DNA of 44,620 nt from the NCBI RefSeq assembly GCF_014378415.1, contig NZ_JACMNS010000003.1, forward strand, positions 1-44,620. The letters run 5' to 3'. Under the pieces are notes generated by a model that made no database searches, was not told where the DNA came from, and worked only from the letters and a program-made list of their open reading frames with translations. The stretch is from Aquabacterium sp. Lineage in GTDB: Bacteria > Pseudomonadota > Gammaproteobacteria > Burkholderiales > Burkholderiaceae_C. The translations under genes and the position numbers were made by a program. Below are positions 7,301-15,344 of the stretch, piece by piece (position 1 is the first letter of the stretch; each line of letters opens with the position of its first letter).

Positions 7301-10147
7301 CTAAAACCCCCTCAGGTCATCCACCGGCGTCTTCAGCGCACCACCGCTGATGCGCTGCACCGCCCGGCTGACCACGTCCACATCGTTGTCAAACGTGCCA
7401 TGGGCCGCTTTGGCTTGGCGATCTGGCTTGGCCACGGTGATCTTGTCCTGCTCCACCACCACCAGGCGCTCGCCCGGCACCAGGCCCGCATTGGCCGCTG
7501 CCTGCCGCCAACTGCGCAAGGATTCGCCCGTGCTCGATGAGCCATCCCACCCCCGGTAGTCGGCGTTGAACACGTTGTCCATGCCAAGGATGGGTGTGCG
7601 CAGATCGGTTTCCAGCGCGCTGGAGACAAGGTACAGCAGCGACTTGCGGTAGATGGCCACCACGTTGTCATCACGCTCATTGCGGTCGGACAGCACCTGC
7701 AGGTGAAGCTTCTTCATCAGGTCCGCATGCGGTGCGTAGTGCTGGTTGGCGAACTGCACGCTGCAGGCCGGTGCCCACAGCTGGATCGACGAAATCTGAT
7801 CGACCAGGCCGCGCTTGGCCACCAGGTCCAGCATGTGGCCCAGGATGATCGAGCCGGCCGAGTGGCCCACCAAGTGGATCTCCAGGTCGTCGCCCCAGGT
7901 GCTCACCAGCTTTTGCAAGGCGGTGATCAGCAGGTCGCCACCGCGCGTGGCGTTGAAAGCCAACTCGGCGTTCTCTTTCATCTCGCTCCACACCGGCTTG
8001 ACCAGGGGGCGGCCGATGGATTTTTCGATCAACAGGTCGGTGCGGTCGGTGATCCACTCGCCCACACCAGCGGCCGCGGGCGGTTGCTTGCGCCAGGCCT
8101 CCTGGATGATGTTGCCGATGCTTTCCATCAGGCCGGTCTTCCAGGCCAGGAACAGCGGATAGCAGCCATTGCCGGTGAAGAAGCGGCCCATGGCGCGCGC
8201 GCGCTTGATGGCGTCGGCCTCGCTGTTGAGGCCGCCATGCGCGTAGATCACCAGGCGCTTGACCTTGCCGGGCTGGCTGCGGAACCATGTGTCGGGCAGC
8301 ACCGAGGCCTGGTGCAGCAAGGTGCGACTGACTTCGTCTTCGGTCAGGTAGCGGCGCACGCGGCCATCGTTGCCCATCACGATGCTGTGCTGGTAGGCGC
8401 GGCGCTCGTCCCACCAGTTGGCGGGGTCGGCACCGGCGGTGCGGGTCTGGCTGGCGGCGGCCGTGGTCATGCCGCCCACCATCACGCCCGACACGCCCAA
8501 GGCCACCACCCAGGCGTCCATGCCGTTGGCCAACCAGTCGGCATACGTGAGCACGGCAAAGCCGCCGGCGCCCCAGCCAGGTCCCCAGGAGTTCTGCAGC
8601 ACAAAGCCCTGCTCGTTGAAGCCGACCAGTGCATAGGCGTGGCCATCGACTTCAGACGGGTGGCCGTCATACGGGATCACGGGCAGGCCGACATGGCCGG
8701 TGGGGGCTTGCGCCTTGTTGGCGATCTGGTTCCAGCCCTCGTGCGTGGTGCTGGAGACGTAGATAGCGCCCACCTCGCGGATGGCGGCCTGCAGGTCGGT
8801 GATGGACTTGACCTCAATGCGGTAGTAAACACCCAGGGTGTTTTGCGCGGCGCGTTGGGCGTAGCCGTACTTGGGCTGGGCGGGATCGTGGTCGCGGTGG
8901 GGCCAGTCGGTGTCCAGGCAGACGCCGTTGTGGAACCAGCCTTTGATGGCGCCCCGGCAGCTGGAGCCTTCGTAGTTCTCGCCGTCGTACTCGTCGTAAC
9001 GGCGCGCGAAGCTGTAGAGCATGGCGGCGCTGACGGACTCCAGCGCCTTGGGCATCTGCTGTTTGCGCCAGCGCAGGTAGTTGACCGTGCAGGCCAGGCC
9101 GAAGCCGGTGCAGGCGCCTTCCTGGCCTTGGTCGAGGATCAGGCCGGCCTTGGTGTAGGTGGACAGGAAGCGCTTGATGTCGGCGGAATCGGGGAACTCG
9201 CCGGGCAGGCTCACGGGGGGCGGCATGTAGAAGCGGTCGCGCAGGTCGGCCGGGTCTTTGGTGACGGTGAGTGGGCGCTTCTTGCTGACGTGGGGTGCGC
9301 TGCGCTTGCGGGCTGTGGCGCTGACGCCGACCTTGGGCTCAGGAATGGGCCACACCTGCTTGGTCAGGTCGAACACGTTCTTGAAGCGGTCCAGGCCGTG
9401 GGAGCCGCCGTTGACCATCTTGCGGGCAGCCAGGTATTGGCCTTCGGCCAGGGCGGCGCGCATGGGGTCGGCGCGGTGGGCCAGGAAGGTGGCCAGCAGC
9501 ATGGCGGCCACTTCGGGGGCATTGGCCAGGTCGGCGTTGCTGGTCAGGTCAATGCCGAGCTCGGTGCCGTATTGGGTGTAGTTGGCGCGGCCGGTGAGCT
9601 GGATGAAGCCGCGTCCCTTGAACTTGGCGCCGTCGCCGGGCTGGGTGTTGCCCAGGGCCTTGCGCCCGTCGTAGGCGCTGAAGGGGGCCATGCCGGGCTT
9701 GGTGTTGAACTGCGAGGGGAACTCGGAGATGGGCAAGAAGCCTTCGCTTTCAGCGCGGATGGTGCCCAGGGCCGCGCAGATCATGCTGCGGTCGTTCAGG
9801 CCCATGGCCTGCAGGGCGGCGGCCACGTAGGGAAGGTAGCGCGCGATGTTGGAGGGCTTGGTGGCGGGGAACAGGCGCCGCACGGCCTCGTTGTCCAGGA
9901 TGATGGCCAAGGGCGGCAGCGTGACCAGGCCCAGTATGGATTGGCAGCGCGGGCCGACCACGCCATCGGCAATCAGGCCAGTGCCGGATTGCCAGCGGCG
10001 CACGGCGGCTTCCAGGTCGGCGTCGAAGTCTTGGCCGGAGGCCAGCTTGCTGTAGTCGGCGCCGTCGGGGCCGAGCTCTTTGGCCAACTGTTGGCGCAGG
10101 CGCTTGACGTCTGCACCCTGGCTGCCCCTGATCAATAAACTGCCCAT
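7301..10147 (-). CDS. Four-domain protein: PG-binding, GH19-like, C1 peptidase, alpha/beta hydrolase
   Basis: A 948-residue protein joining four apparent domains. Residues 5-73 form a peptidoglycan-binding repeat (SQGADVKRLRQQL...ADGVVGPRCQSIL). Residues 85-265 resemble GH19 chitinase/endolysin domains, with a likely catalytic Glu in TIRAESEGF (133 or 135) and GRGFIQLTGRANY (178-190). Residues 300-550 are papain-like C1, with Cys346 in DQGQEGACTGFG, His503 in DGHAYALVGF and Asn519 in NSWGPGWG. Residues 628-850 look like an alpha/beta hydrolase, with AHGGLN and the nucleophile motif GHSAG (Ser763). No signal peptide or membrane segment is visible. The ATG has an AAGGGCGG ribosome binding site. 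It stands alone, convergent with fic. It may be an effector or lytic enzyme exported by a dedicated system; that is inference. Confidence 0.82.
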   Translation of the reverse strand: MGSLLIRGSQGADVKRLRQQLAKELGPDGADYSKLASGQDFDADLEAAVRRWQSGTGLIADGVVGPRCQSILGLVTLPPLAIILDNEAVRRLFPATKPSNIARYLPYVAAALQAMGLNDRSMICAALGTIRAESEGFLPISEFPSQFNTKPGMAPFSAYDGRKALGNTQPGDGAKFKGRGFIQLTGRANYTQYGTELGIDLTSNADLANAPEVAAMLLATFLAHRADPMRAALAEGQYLAARKMVNGGSHGLDRFKNVFDLTKQVWPIPEPKVGVSATARKRSAPHVSKKRPLTVTKDPADLRDRFYMPPPVSLPGEFPDSADIKRFLSTYTKAGLILDQGQEGACTGFGLACTVNYLRWRKQQMPKALESVSAAMLYSFARRYDEYDGENYEGSSCRGAIKGWFHNGVCLDTDWPHRDHDPAQPKYGYAQRAAQNTLGVYYRIEVKSITDLQAAIREVGAIYVSSTTHEGWNQIANKAQAPTGHVGLPVIPYDGHPSEVDGHAYALVGFNEQGFVLQNSWGPGWGAGGFAVLTYADWLANGMDAWVVALGVSGVMVGGMTTAAASQTRTAGADPANWWDERRAYQHSIVMGNDGRVRRYLTEDEVSRTLLHQASVLPDTWFRSQPGKVKRLVIYAHGGLNSEADAIKRARAMGRFFTGNGCYPLFLAWKTGLMESIGNIIQEAWRKQPPAAAGVGEWITDRTDLLIEKSIGRPLVKPVWSEMKENAELAFNATRGGDLLITALQKLVSTWGDDLEIHLVGHSAGSIILGHMLDLVAKRGLVDQISSIQLWAPACSVQFANQHYAPHADLMKKLHLQVLSDRNERDDNVVAIYRKSLLYLVSSALETDLRTPILGMDNVFNADYRGWDGSSSTGESLRSWRQAAANAGLVPGERLVVVEQDKITVAKPDRQAKAAHGTFDNDVDVVSRAVQRISGGALKTPVDDLRGF

Positions 10148-10271
10148 GATCCCGCCCTTGTGAAATGGAGTGCGCCATTTTTAGCAGGGAAGGTGTGGGT
10201 TGGCATCCCTAGGGCGGGGTTCAAACTAGGGGGGGCGTGGGTGCGCTTTGTTGGGTGCTTGTGGTAGGAGT

Positions 10272-10522
10272 GCGGGGCGAAAAAGGGCTGGGGCGGTCTC
10301 CGGCAGGGCGCCTGCTTGGTGCTGAGAAGCGCAGTGCCGAGGTGGGCACGCGCAGCGTGCTTCGTCATCTGACTGGCCGTGGTTGTTTGAACGAAGCGGA
10401 TGAAATCCGCGCAGTGAGTTCCACGGCCCCACCTCGGCATGAGCATCGCAAGGCAGTCCCACTTGAAAAGTGGGACCACCAAGCTGAAGCCCTGCCGGAG
10501 ACCGCCCCAGCCCGCGCCCCGC
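10272..10522. repeat. Multi-branched hairpin element (candidate structured RNA or mobile repeat)
   Basis: This gene-free stretch folds almost entirely on itself. Perfect complementary arms: 10285-10309 with 10489-10513 (25 bp), extended outward by 10272-10279 with 10515-10522 (8 bp). Inside are 10314-10320 with 10478-10484 (7 bp), 10335-10346 with 10428-10439 (12 bp) and 10375-10382 with 10421-10428 (8 bp). Three local hairpins have perfect stems and three-base loops: 10346-10360 (loop GCA), 10396-10410 (loop GAA) and 10456-10476 (loop GAA, 9-bp stem). I do not recognise a named RNA family. The design fits either a structured transcript or a DNA-folding repeat. Confidence 0.6.
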
Positions 10523-10563
10523 GCTGCCCGATAAAGCGTTCAACCCTCAGCGCACCAAGGCAC

Positions 10564-10779
10564 TCAAAAGGAGTCGTCGAGGATGAGCATGGCCTCATCG
10601 CGCCAATAAGCGGCTGCAGCAAAGAAGCCCTCCCACACGCAGCCATTGCAGCCACGCCCACAGCAACTGGTGGGCTCAGGCGGAGGCTGCCGAAGCGCAA
10701 CACCGCGCGCCTGCGCCTGCGCTTGCAGGGCCGCGAACATGCGCTGGGCCGAAGCCAGGTCGGTGAGCGGAAAGTCCAT
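10564..10779 (-). CDS. Oxidoreductase-like domain small protein
   Basis: A 71-residue protein containing the PPPEPTSCCGRGCNGCVWE block (residues 32-50) that defines the oxidoreductase-like domain family. Four cysteines (39, 40, 44, 47) are packed together and could bind metal or a cluster; the biochemical role of the family is not established. I chose the ATG at 10779, which starts 17 bases after the stop of the methyltransferase gene; a TTG at 10812 would extend it by 11 residues and overlap that gene. Neither start has a clear ribosome binding site. It is probably cotranscribed with, and translated after, the methyltransferase. Confidence 0.8.
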   Translation of the reverse strand: MDFPLTDLASAQRMFAALQAQAQARGVALRQPPPEPTSCCGRGCNGCVWEGFFAAAAYWRDEAMLILDDSF

Positions 10780-10795
10780 GAACGTCAACGTCAAC

Positions 10796-11956
10796 TCAGG
10801 CGCGAACCCCAAGGCGCCACAGCGAAGTCAGCTCGGCCTGGCGGGCCACGTGCAAAGGGTCGTTGTCATCGGTGACCTTGGGGTGGCGGGGCTTCACATC
10901 CAGGCGGGCAATGACGGTCAGCCCAGCGCCATCAATGGCTGCCTGCAATTCGGCCCGCGAGCGCAGGCCCAGGTGCTCGGCCAAGTCCGACATGATCAGC
11001 CAACCTTCGCCGCCGGGTTCCAGGTGCTCGGCCAAGCCATTCAGGAAGCCCTTCAGCATGCGGCTGTCGGGGTCGTACACCGCGTGCTCAATGGGCGAGC
11101 TGGGGCGGGCTGGCACCCAGGGCGGGTTGCAGACGATCAAGGGCGCGCGGCCTTCGGGGAACAAATCGGCCTGCACGATGTCCACCTTGGCAGCCAAGCC
11201 CAGCTGGTCGATGTTTTCGCGTGCGCAGGCCAGGGCCCGTGGGTCTTGGTCGGTGCCGACCACGCGGCCCACGCCACGGCGGGCCAGCACGGCGGCGATC
11301 ACGCCGGTGCCCGTGCCGATGTCGAAGGCCAGTGCTTTGCTGGCGGGCAGCGGGGCCTTGGCCAGCAGGTCGATGTACTCGCCCCGCACTGGCGAAAACA
11401 CGCCGTAGTGCGGGTGGATGCGGGCCTTGAGGAAGGGGATCTCGACCCCCTTCTTGCGCCACTCGTGCGCACCGATCAGGCCCAGCAACTCGCGCAGAGA
11501 GACCACGCTGGCTTCGCTCCCAGGGCCATAGGCCTCCACGCAAGCTTGCTGTGCATCAGGCGCGCGCCGCAGCGGGATCGCGTGGTCGGCGTCCAGCGGG
11601 ATCAGCACCATGCCCAGAACACGCGCACGCTGGGCCTGGGCTTGGCGGTGCAGGTTGAAGGCCTCGGCCGGTGTTGTTGAATTTTTGCGGGTTTTGCGAT
11701 CGTTGCGCCGCACCAGGGCCTGCACCAGGTGCCGGGCGTTTTGGTAGTCGCCACGCCACAACAGGCCGGTGCCTTCGCAGGCCAGTCGGTAAGCGGTGTC
11801 GGCGCTCATGCGGTCATCGGCCAGCACCACGCGCTTGGGCGGGGGGGCGGCGCTTTCAGAGCGCCAGCGGGCGGATTGATCTTGTTCGGCCTCGGTCCAG
11901 TGGACCAAGGGGAAGGGCGCTTCAAGCGCTGATGGGGGAGGTGTGTTGGGGCTCAT
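10796..11956 (-). CDS. Class I SAM-dependent methyltransferase, NPPW type
   Basis: A 386-residue cytoplasmic methyltransferase. The SAM-binding motif is FDIGTGTGVIAA (211-222), the acidic motif II residue follows in VVGTDQDPRA (232-241), and the catalytic-type motif CNPPW is at 276-280. The N/D-P-P-Y/F/W motif marks enzymes that methylate amide or exocyclic amino nitrogens, such as those acting on release factors, ribosomal proteins or rRNA. The roughly 200-residue N-terminal part (DRMSADTAYRLACEGTGLLWRGDYQNARHLVQAL) is probably a target-recognition domain. I cannot name the substrate. The start codon lies inside a perfect 9-bp hairpin (11952-11974). It is followed closely by the Cys-rich small gene. 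Confidence 0.85.
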   Translation of the reverse strand: MSPNTPPPSALEAPFPLVHWTEAEQDQSARWRSESAAPPPKRVVLADDRMSADTAYRLACEGTGLLWRGDYQNARHLVQALVRRNDRKTRKNSTTPAEAFNLHRQAQAQRARVLGMVLIPLDADHAIPLRRAPDAQQACVEAYGPGSEASVVSLRELLGLIGAHEWRKKGVEIPFLKARIHPHYGVFSPVRGEYIDLLAKAPLPASKALAFDIGTGTGVIAAVLARRGVGRVVGTDQDPRALACARENIDQLGLAAKVDIVQADLFPEGRAPLIVCNPPWVPARPSSPIEHAVYDPDSRMLKGFLNGLAEHLEPGGEGWLIMSDLAEHLGLRSRAELQAAIDGAGLTVIARLDVKPRHPKVTDDNDPLHVARQAELTSLWRLGVRA

Positions 11957-11974
11957 TGGGGCTTTCCCAATGAG
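11952..11974 (-). promoter_or_regulatory. Hairpin that encloses the methyltransferase start codon
   Basis: In the mRNA sense (minus strand) the bases CTCATTGGG pair perfectly with CCCAATGAG across a five-base AAAGC loop, giving a 9-bp stem. The ATG start codon (11956-11954) is inside the 3' arm. No ribosome binding site stands in front of the ATG. There is no T-run after the stem, so it is not a standard terminator of the upstream flagellar-like gene. Control of translation is a reasonable inference. Confidence 0.45.
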
Positions 11975-11999
11975 TGTAAGCCAGCGGGCTAAGGTGCCG

Positions 12000-12299
12000 T
12001 CAGGCCTGCAGGTTGATCAGCGTGCCCATCATGTCCTGCTGGGTGCGCATGGTGTGCAGGTTGGCCTGAAAGGAGTAGGTGGACGAGATCTGCTTCACGA
12101 TGTCGGCGGCCAGGTCGTGCCCGATGGTCTGGGTTTGCTCGATGGTGGTGGTCACGCCGCCGTTGGGCAACTCGCGTTGGTTGACGACCTCGCGTTTGAA
12201 ATTCGACGTTTGCCCGTTGGCAATGTTGTGGGCCGAGCTCTCCAGTTGCTGGAGGGCTGCGGTCATGCCGGATCGGCCGATCGATGAGACTGCGTTCAT
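12000..12299 (-). CDS. Short flagellar basal-body rod-like protein
   Basis: A 99-residue protein resembling the N- and C-terminal helices of flagellar rod proteins FlgB/FlgC. It begins NAVSSIGRSGMTAALQQLESSAHNIANGQT, the usual first helix with the SAHNIAN motif, and ends with a helix like the C-terminal rod motif (TYSFQANLHTMRTQQDMMGTLINL). The middle domain of FlgC (normally about 135-140 residues in total) is nearly absent, so it is a compact stand-alone variant also found outside flagellar clusters in Burkholderiales. I chose the ATG at 12299, which has GAGG seven bases upstream; an earlier in-frame start would add eight residues. No flagellar gene is nearby. Confidence 0.75.
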   Translation of the reverse strand: MNAVSSIGRSGMTAALQQLESSAHNIANGQTSNFKREVVNQRELPNGGVTTTIEQTQTIGHDLAADIVKQISSTYSFQANLHTMRTQQDMMGTLINLQA

Positions 12300-12393
12300 G
12301 GAGAACCTCAAGATCAATGACACAAGCTGTCAATGAAATGTAGGTCTTATCCGCAGACCGCGCTGACCGATAAGTGGCCAGGGCGGGAATTGT

Positions 12394-12723
12394 TCATGGC
12401 GGGGGCGCTTTGCACACCACGGCCATCTGCGCCTTGCTGTTGGTGGGTGTGTTCAGGTTGCCGGTGATGCGGTCCCACAGGCGCACGGGGTAGAGCTGGT
12501 CGTTGGCCAAGCGCTGGTAGTTGTGCGATTGCCGCTTGATGTCATGGCCATGGGGGCACAGGCGCTGGGCCTCGGTTTCCAACTGCTCGATGCTGGTGCC
12601 TTCCAGCTCGTAGGCCGTCTCTGGTCCGCCCGTGGCCACGCGGGTCACCTGCACGGTGGCACAGCCCAGCAGGGCGGCCAGGGGCAGGGCGATGGTCAGG
12701 GCTTTCAGGCGCAGGTGGTTCAT
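12394..12723 (-). CDS. Hypothetical lipoprotein of the cyanophycin operon
   Basis: A 109-residue predicted lipoprotein: a basic start, hydrophobic residues 9-20 and an LLGC lipobox with Cys21. The mature part has two further cysteines (near residues 56 and 104) that could form a disulfide in the periplasm. I do not recognise the family. Its ATG comes one base after the TGA of the full-length cyanophycin synthetase gene, so the two are almost certainly cotranscribed and translationally coupled. Whether it takes part in cyanophycin metabolism is unknown. Confidence 0.75.
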   Translation of the reverse strand: MNHLRLKALTIALPLAALLGCATVQVTRVATGGPETAYELEGTSIEQLETEAQRLCPHGHDIKRQSHNYQRLANDQLYPVRLWDRITGNLNTPTNSKAQMAVVCKAPPP

Positions 12724-12724
12724 C

Positions 12725-15313
12725 TCAAGAGGGCGTAGATTCAGCGACGCGTTTGGCCAAGTGTGCCAGCGCGTCTTCCACTTGATCCACCAATATCAGG
12801 CACAGATCCCCCGGAGACAAACGGTGCAAAGCGGTGTCGATGGCCACGAATTCGCCGCGGATCTCGTCGATGTTGCGGGTGCGTTTGGCGTCTTTCAGGC
12901 CGTCGCGCAGCAGGGCCAGCACTTCGCCATCGACGCGGCCACGCTGGCAGGCGTCCTGGAACAGCAGCACGTCGTCAAAGGCGTCGCCCAGGATGGCGGT
13001 CTGTTCGCGGATGTCGTCGTCGCGGCGGTCGCCCGCACCACTGATGACCACCGAGCGGCGCTTGGCCGGGATGCCTTCCACGGCGGCCACCAGGGCGCGC
13101 ATGGCGTCCGGGTTGTGGCCGTAGTCGGCGATCACGGTGGCGCCTTTGTAGTCCATCACGTTGAAGCGGCCGGGGGCGTTGTCGGCGTCGTTCACGAAGC
13201 TGGCCAGGCCGCTGCGCACAGCGTCCCAGTCCAGGCCCACGCCCCAGGCGGCGGCCACGGCGGCCAGCACGTTCTCAACTTGGAAGCCGATGGTGCCGTT
13301 GCGGGTGATGGGGATGTCGCGCAGCGGGATGCGCTCGCGCCAGGCACCTTGAGCAGCCACGACGGCTTTGTTGTCGCCTTCGCCATCTACGAACACGGTG
13401 CGCTTGTTCTGCGCGCGGTGCGTGGTCATCACAGGGTGGTGGTGGCTTTGCGCGAAAAAAATGATTTCGCCCAGGCACTTGCTGGCCATGGCCGACACAT
13501 TGGGATCGACCGCGTTCAGCACGGCATAGCCTTTGGGCGACACGTTCTGCACGATCACACGCTTGAGCACGGCCAGGTCTTCCACCGTGGTGATGTAGTT
13601 CAAGCCCAGGTGGTCGCCCGAGCCGATGTTGGTGACCACGGCCACTTGGCAGCGGTCAAAGCCCAAGCCCTCGCGCAGCACGCCACCACGGGCGGTCTCG
13701 AACACAGCGGCATCCACATCCGGGTGCAGCAGCACGTTGCGGGCGCTCTTGGGGCCGCTGCAGTCGCCGCTGTCGATTTGGCGGCCTTCAACGTAGACGC
13801 CATCGGTGTTGGTCATGCCCACGCGCAGGCCGGTGGCGGCCAGCAGGTGCGCGATCAGGCGCGCAGTGGTGGTCTTGCCATTGGTGCCGGTGACGGCCAC
13901 CACGGGGATGCGGCCATCGTCGCCGGGGCCGAAGATCTTGGCCACCATGGCCTCGCCCACTTGCCGGCCTTTGCCGAAGGAGGGCGTCAGGTGCATGCGC
14001 AGGCCGGGCGCGGCGTTGACCTCGACGATGCCGCCATGTTGCTCTTCCAGCGGCTTGAGCACGGTCTCGCAGACCACGTCAACACCGCAAATGTGCAGCC
14101 CTACCATTTGTGCGGCGGCCACGGCGCGCGCGGCCACTTCGGGGTGCACGTCATCGGTCACGTCGGTGGCGGTGCCGCCAGTGCTCAGGTTGGCGTTGTT
14201 GCGCAGGATGACGCGGCGGCCCTTGTCGGGCACCGAATCGGGTTTGAGGCCTTGCACATTCAGGCGCGCCACAGCGATGTCATCAAAACGGATCTTGGTG
14301 AGCGAGGTGGCGTGGCCTTCGCCGCGCTTGGGGTCCAGGTTGACGATGTCGACCAGTTGGCGCACGGTGTGCACGCCATCGCCAATCACTTGCGGCGGGT
14401 CGCGGCGGGCGGCGGCCACCAGGCGGTCACCCACGACCAGCAGGCGGAAATCGTCGCCAGGCAGGTATTTCTCGACCATGACCTCGCCGTACTCAAAGGC
14501 GGCCTTGTAGGCGATGTCCAGGTGCTCGCGGCTGACGAGGTTGACCGTCACGCCCTTACCCTGGTTGCCGTCTTGGGGCTTGACGACGACGGGCAGGCCG
14601 ATCTCCAGCGCCACGGCCCAGGCTTCGTCCAACGATTGCACCGGGCGGCCCATGGGCACGGGCACGCCAGCGGCGTGCAGCAGTTTCTTGCTCAGGTCTT
14701 TGTCCTGCGCGATGGCCTCGGCCACGGCGCTGGTCGAGTCGACCTCGGCGGCCTGGATGCGGCGCTGGCGTGAGCCCCAGCCGAACTGCACCAGGCTGCC
14801 TTGTGTCAGGCGGCGCCAGGGGATGCCACGCGCGATGGCGGCGTCCACGATGGCGGCGGTGCTGGGGCCCATCCGCTCGCTCTCGTCCAACTCGCGCAGT
14901 TGCGTGATGGCGGCGTCCACGTCGAAATCGCTGCTGTTCAGGGCGGCGTTGACCAGGGCCTGCGCCAGCTCGAAGGCCAGTCGGCCCACGGCTTCTTCTG
15001 AATACTCGACCACGGCCTGGTACACGCCCGGCTCCACCGTCACGGCGGTGCAGCTGAAGGTGACCGGGCAGCCGGCCTGAGCCTGCAGCGCCAGCGCGGC
15101 GATCTCCAGCACATGCGCCAGTGAGACCTTGGTGTTGGCCCCCCGGTGCTGCAAAGCGCCAATCGTCGGGAACAGCGCACGCACGCGGGCCTCGAAGCCC
15201 GGCAGGTTGACGATCGAGCGTTCGGCCTCGGTGCAGGCCACGATGGCCTCCACGGCGGTGTGTCGGCTCCAGAGGTTGGGGCCCCTCAGTGCCCGGATGC
15301 GGGAAACGTCCAT
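12725..15313 (-). CDS. cphA: Cyanophycin synthetase, full-length
   Basis: An 862-residue enzyme that builds cyanophycin (poly-aspartate with arginine side chains) from Asp, Arg and ATP. The N-terminal domain (1-160) is followed by an ATP-grasp domain (about 200-465, with VVVKPQDGNQGKGV and IVEVNAAPGLRMHL) that adds Asp. A Mur-ligase-like domain (from about 468) has an intact P-loop VTGTNGKTT with Lys480, and adds Arg. Length and domain order match CphA1 enzymes. I chose the ATG at 15313, which starts the conserved MDVSRIRALRGPNLW; a longer frame would overlap the upstream gene. It lies 31 bp after the short paralogue and one base before the lipoprotein gene. Confidence 0.95.
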   Translation of the reverse strand: MDVSRIRALRGPNLWSRHTAVEAIVACTEAERSIVNLPGFEARVRALFPTIGALQHRGANTKVSLAHVLEIAALALQAQAGCPVTFSCTAVTVEPGVYQAVVEYSEEAVGRLAFELAQALVNAALNSSDFDVDAAITQLRELDESERMGPSTAAIVDAAIARGIPWRRLTQGSLVQFGWGSRQRRIQAAEVDSTSAVAEAIAQDKDLSKKLLHAAGVPVPMGRPVQSLDEAWAVALEIGLPVVVKPQDGNQGKGVTVNLVSREHLDIAYKAAFEYGEVMVEKYLPGDDFRLLVVGDRLVAAARRDPPQVIGDGVHTVRQLVDIVNLDPKRGEGHATSLTKIRFDDIAVARLNVQGLKPDSVPDKGRRVILRNNANLSTGGTATDVTDDVHPEVAARAVAAAQMVGLHICGVDVVCETVLKPLEEQHGGIVEVNAAPGLRMHLTPSFGKGRQVGEAMVAKIFGPGDDGRIPVVAVTGTNGKTTTARLIAHLLAATGLRVGMTNTDGVYVEGRQIDSGDCSGPKSARNVLLHPDVDAAVFETARGGVLREGLGFDRCQVAVVTNIGSGDHLGLNYITTVEDLAVLKRVIVQNVSPKGYAVLNAVDPNVSAMASKCLGEIIFFAQSHHHPVMTTHRAQNKRTVFVDGEGDNKAVVAAQGAWRERIPLRDIPITRNGTIGFQVENVLAAVAAAWGVGLDWDAVRSGLASFVNDADNAPGRFNVMDYKGATVIADYGHNPDAMRALVAAVEGIPAKRRSVVISGAGDRRDDDIREQTAILGDAFDDVLLFQDACQRGRVDGEVLALLRDGLKDAKRTRNIDEIRGEFVAIDTALHRLSPGDLCLILVDQVEDALAHLAKRVAESTPS

Positions 15314-15344
15314 CAGCGTGTCTCTCTTCTTGTACTTTGCGTCT

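Noticed and set aside
7703-10138. A long open frame (over 800 codons) on the plus strand opposite the four-domain protein gene
   Set aside because: Its composition is an antisense shadow of a high-GC gene; it has no known motifs, while the minus-strand frame has clear catalytic motifs and a ribosome binding site.
7301-10147. The lytic-domain protein as part of a prophage
   Set aside because: No holin, capsid, tail, integrase or attachment repeat is present on either side, and the papain and hydrolase domains are not usual in endolysins.
10237-10875. A 212-codon plus-strand frame across the hairpin element
   Set aside because: It runs through both repeat arms and antisense to two minus-strand genes, with no motif and no ribosome binding site.
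12340-12380. CTTATC...GATAAG inverted repeat between the flagellar-like and lipoprotein genes
   Set aside because: Only six bases per arm with a long spacer; expected by chance at this scale.
12632-14773. A long plus-strand frame (over 700 codons) opposite cphA
   Set aside because: It is His/Ala/Val-rich shadow sequence without motifs; the minus strand encodes an unmistakable cyanophycin synthetase.
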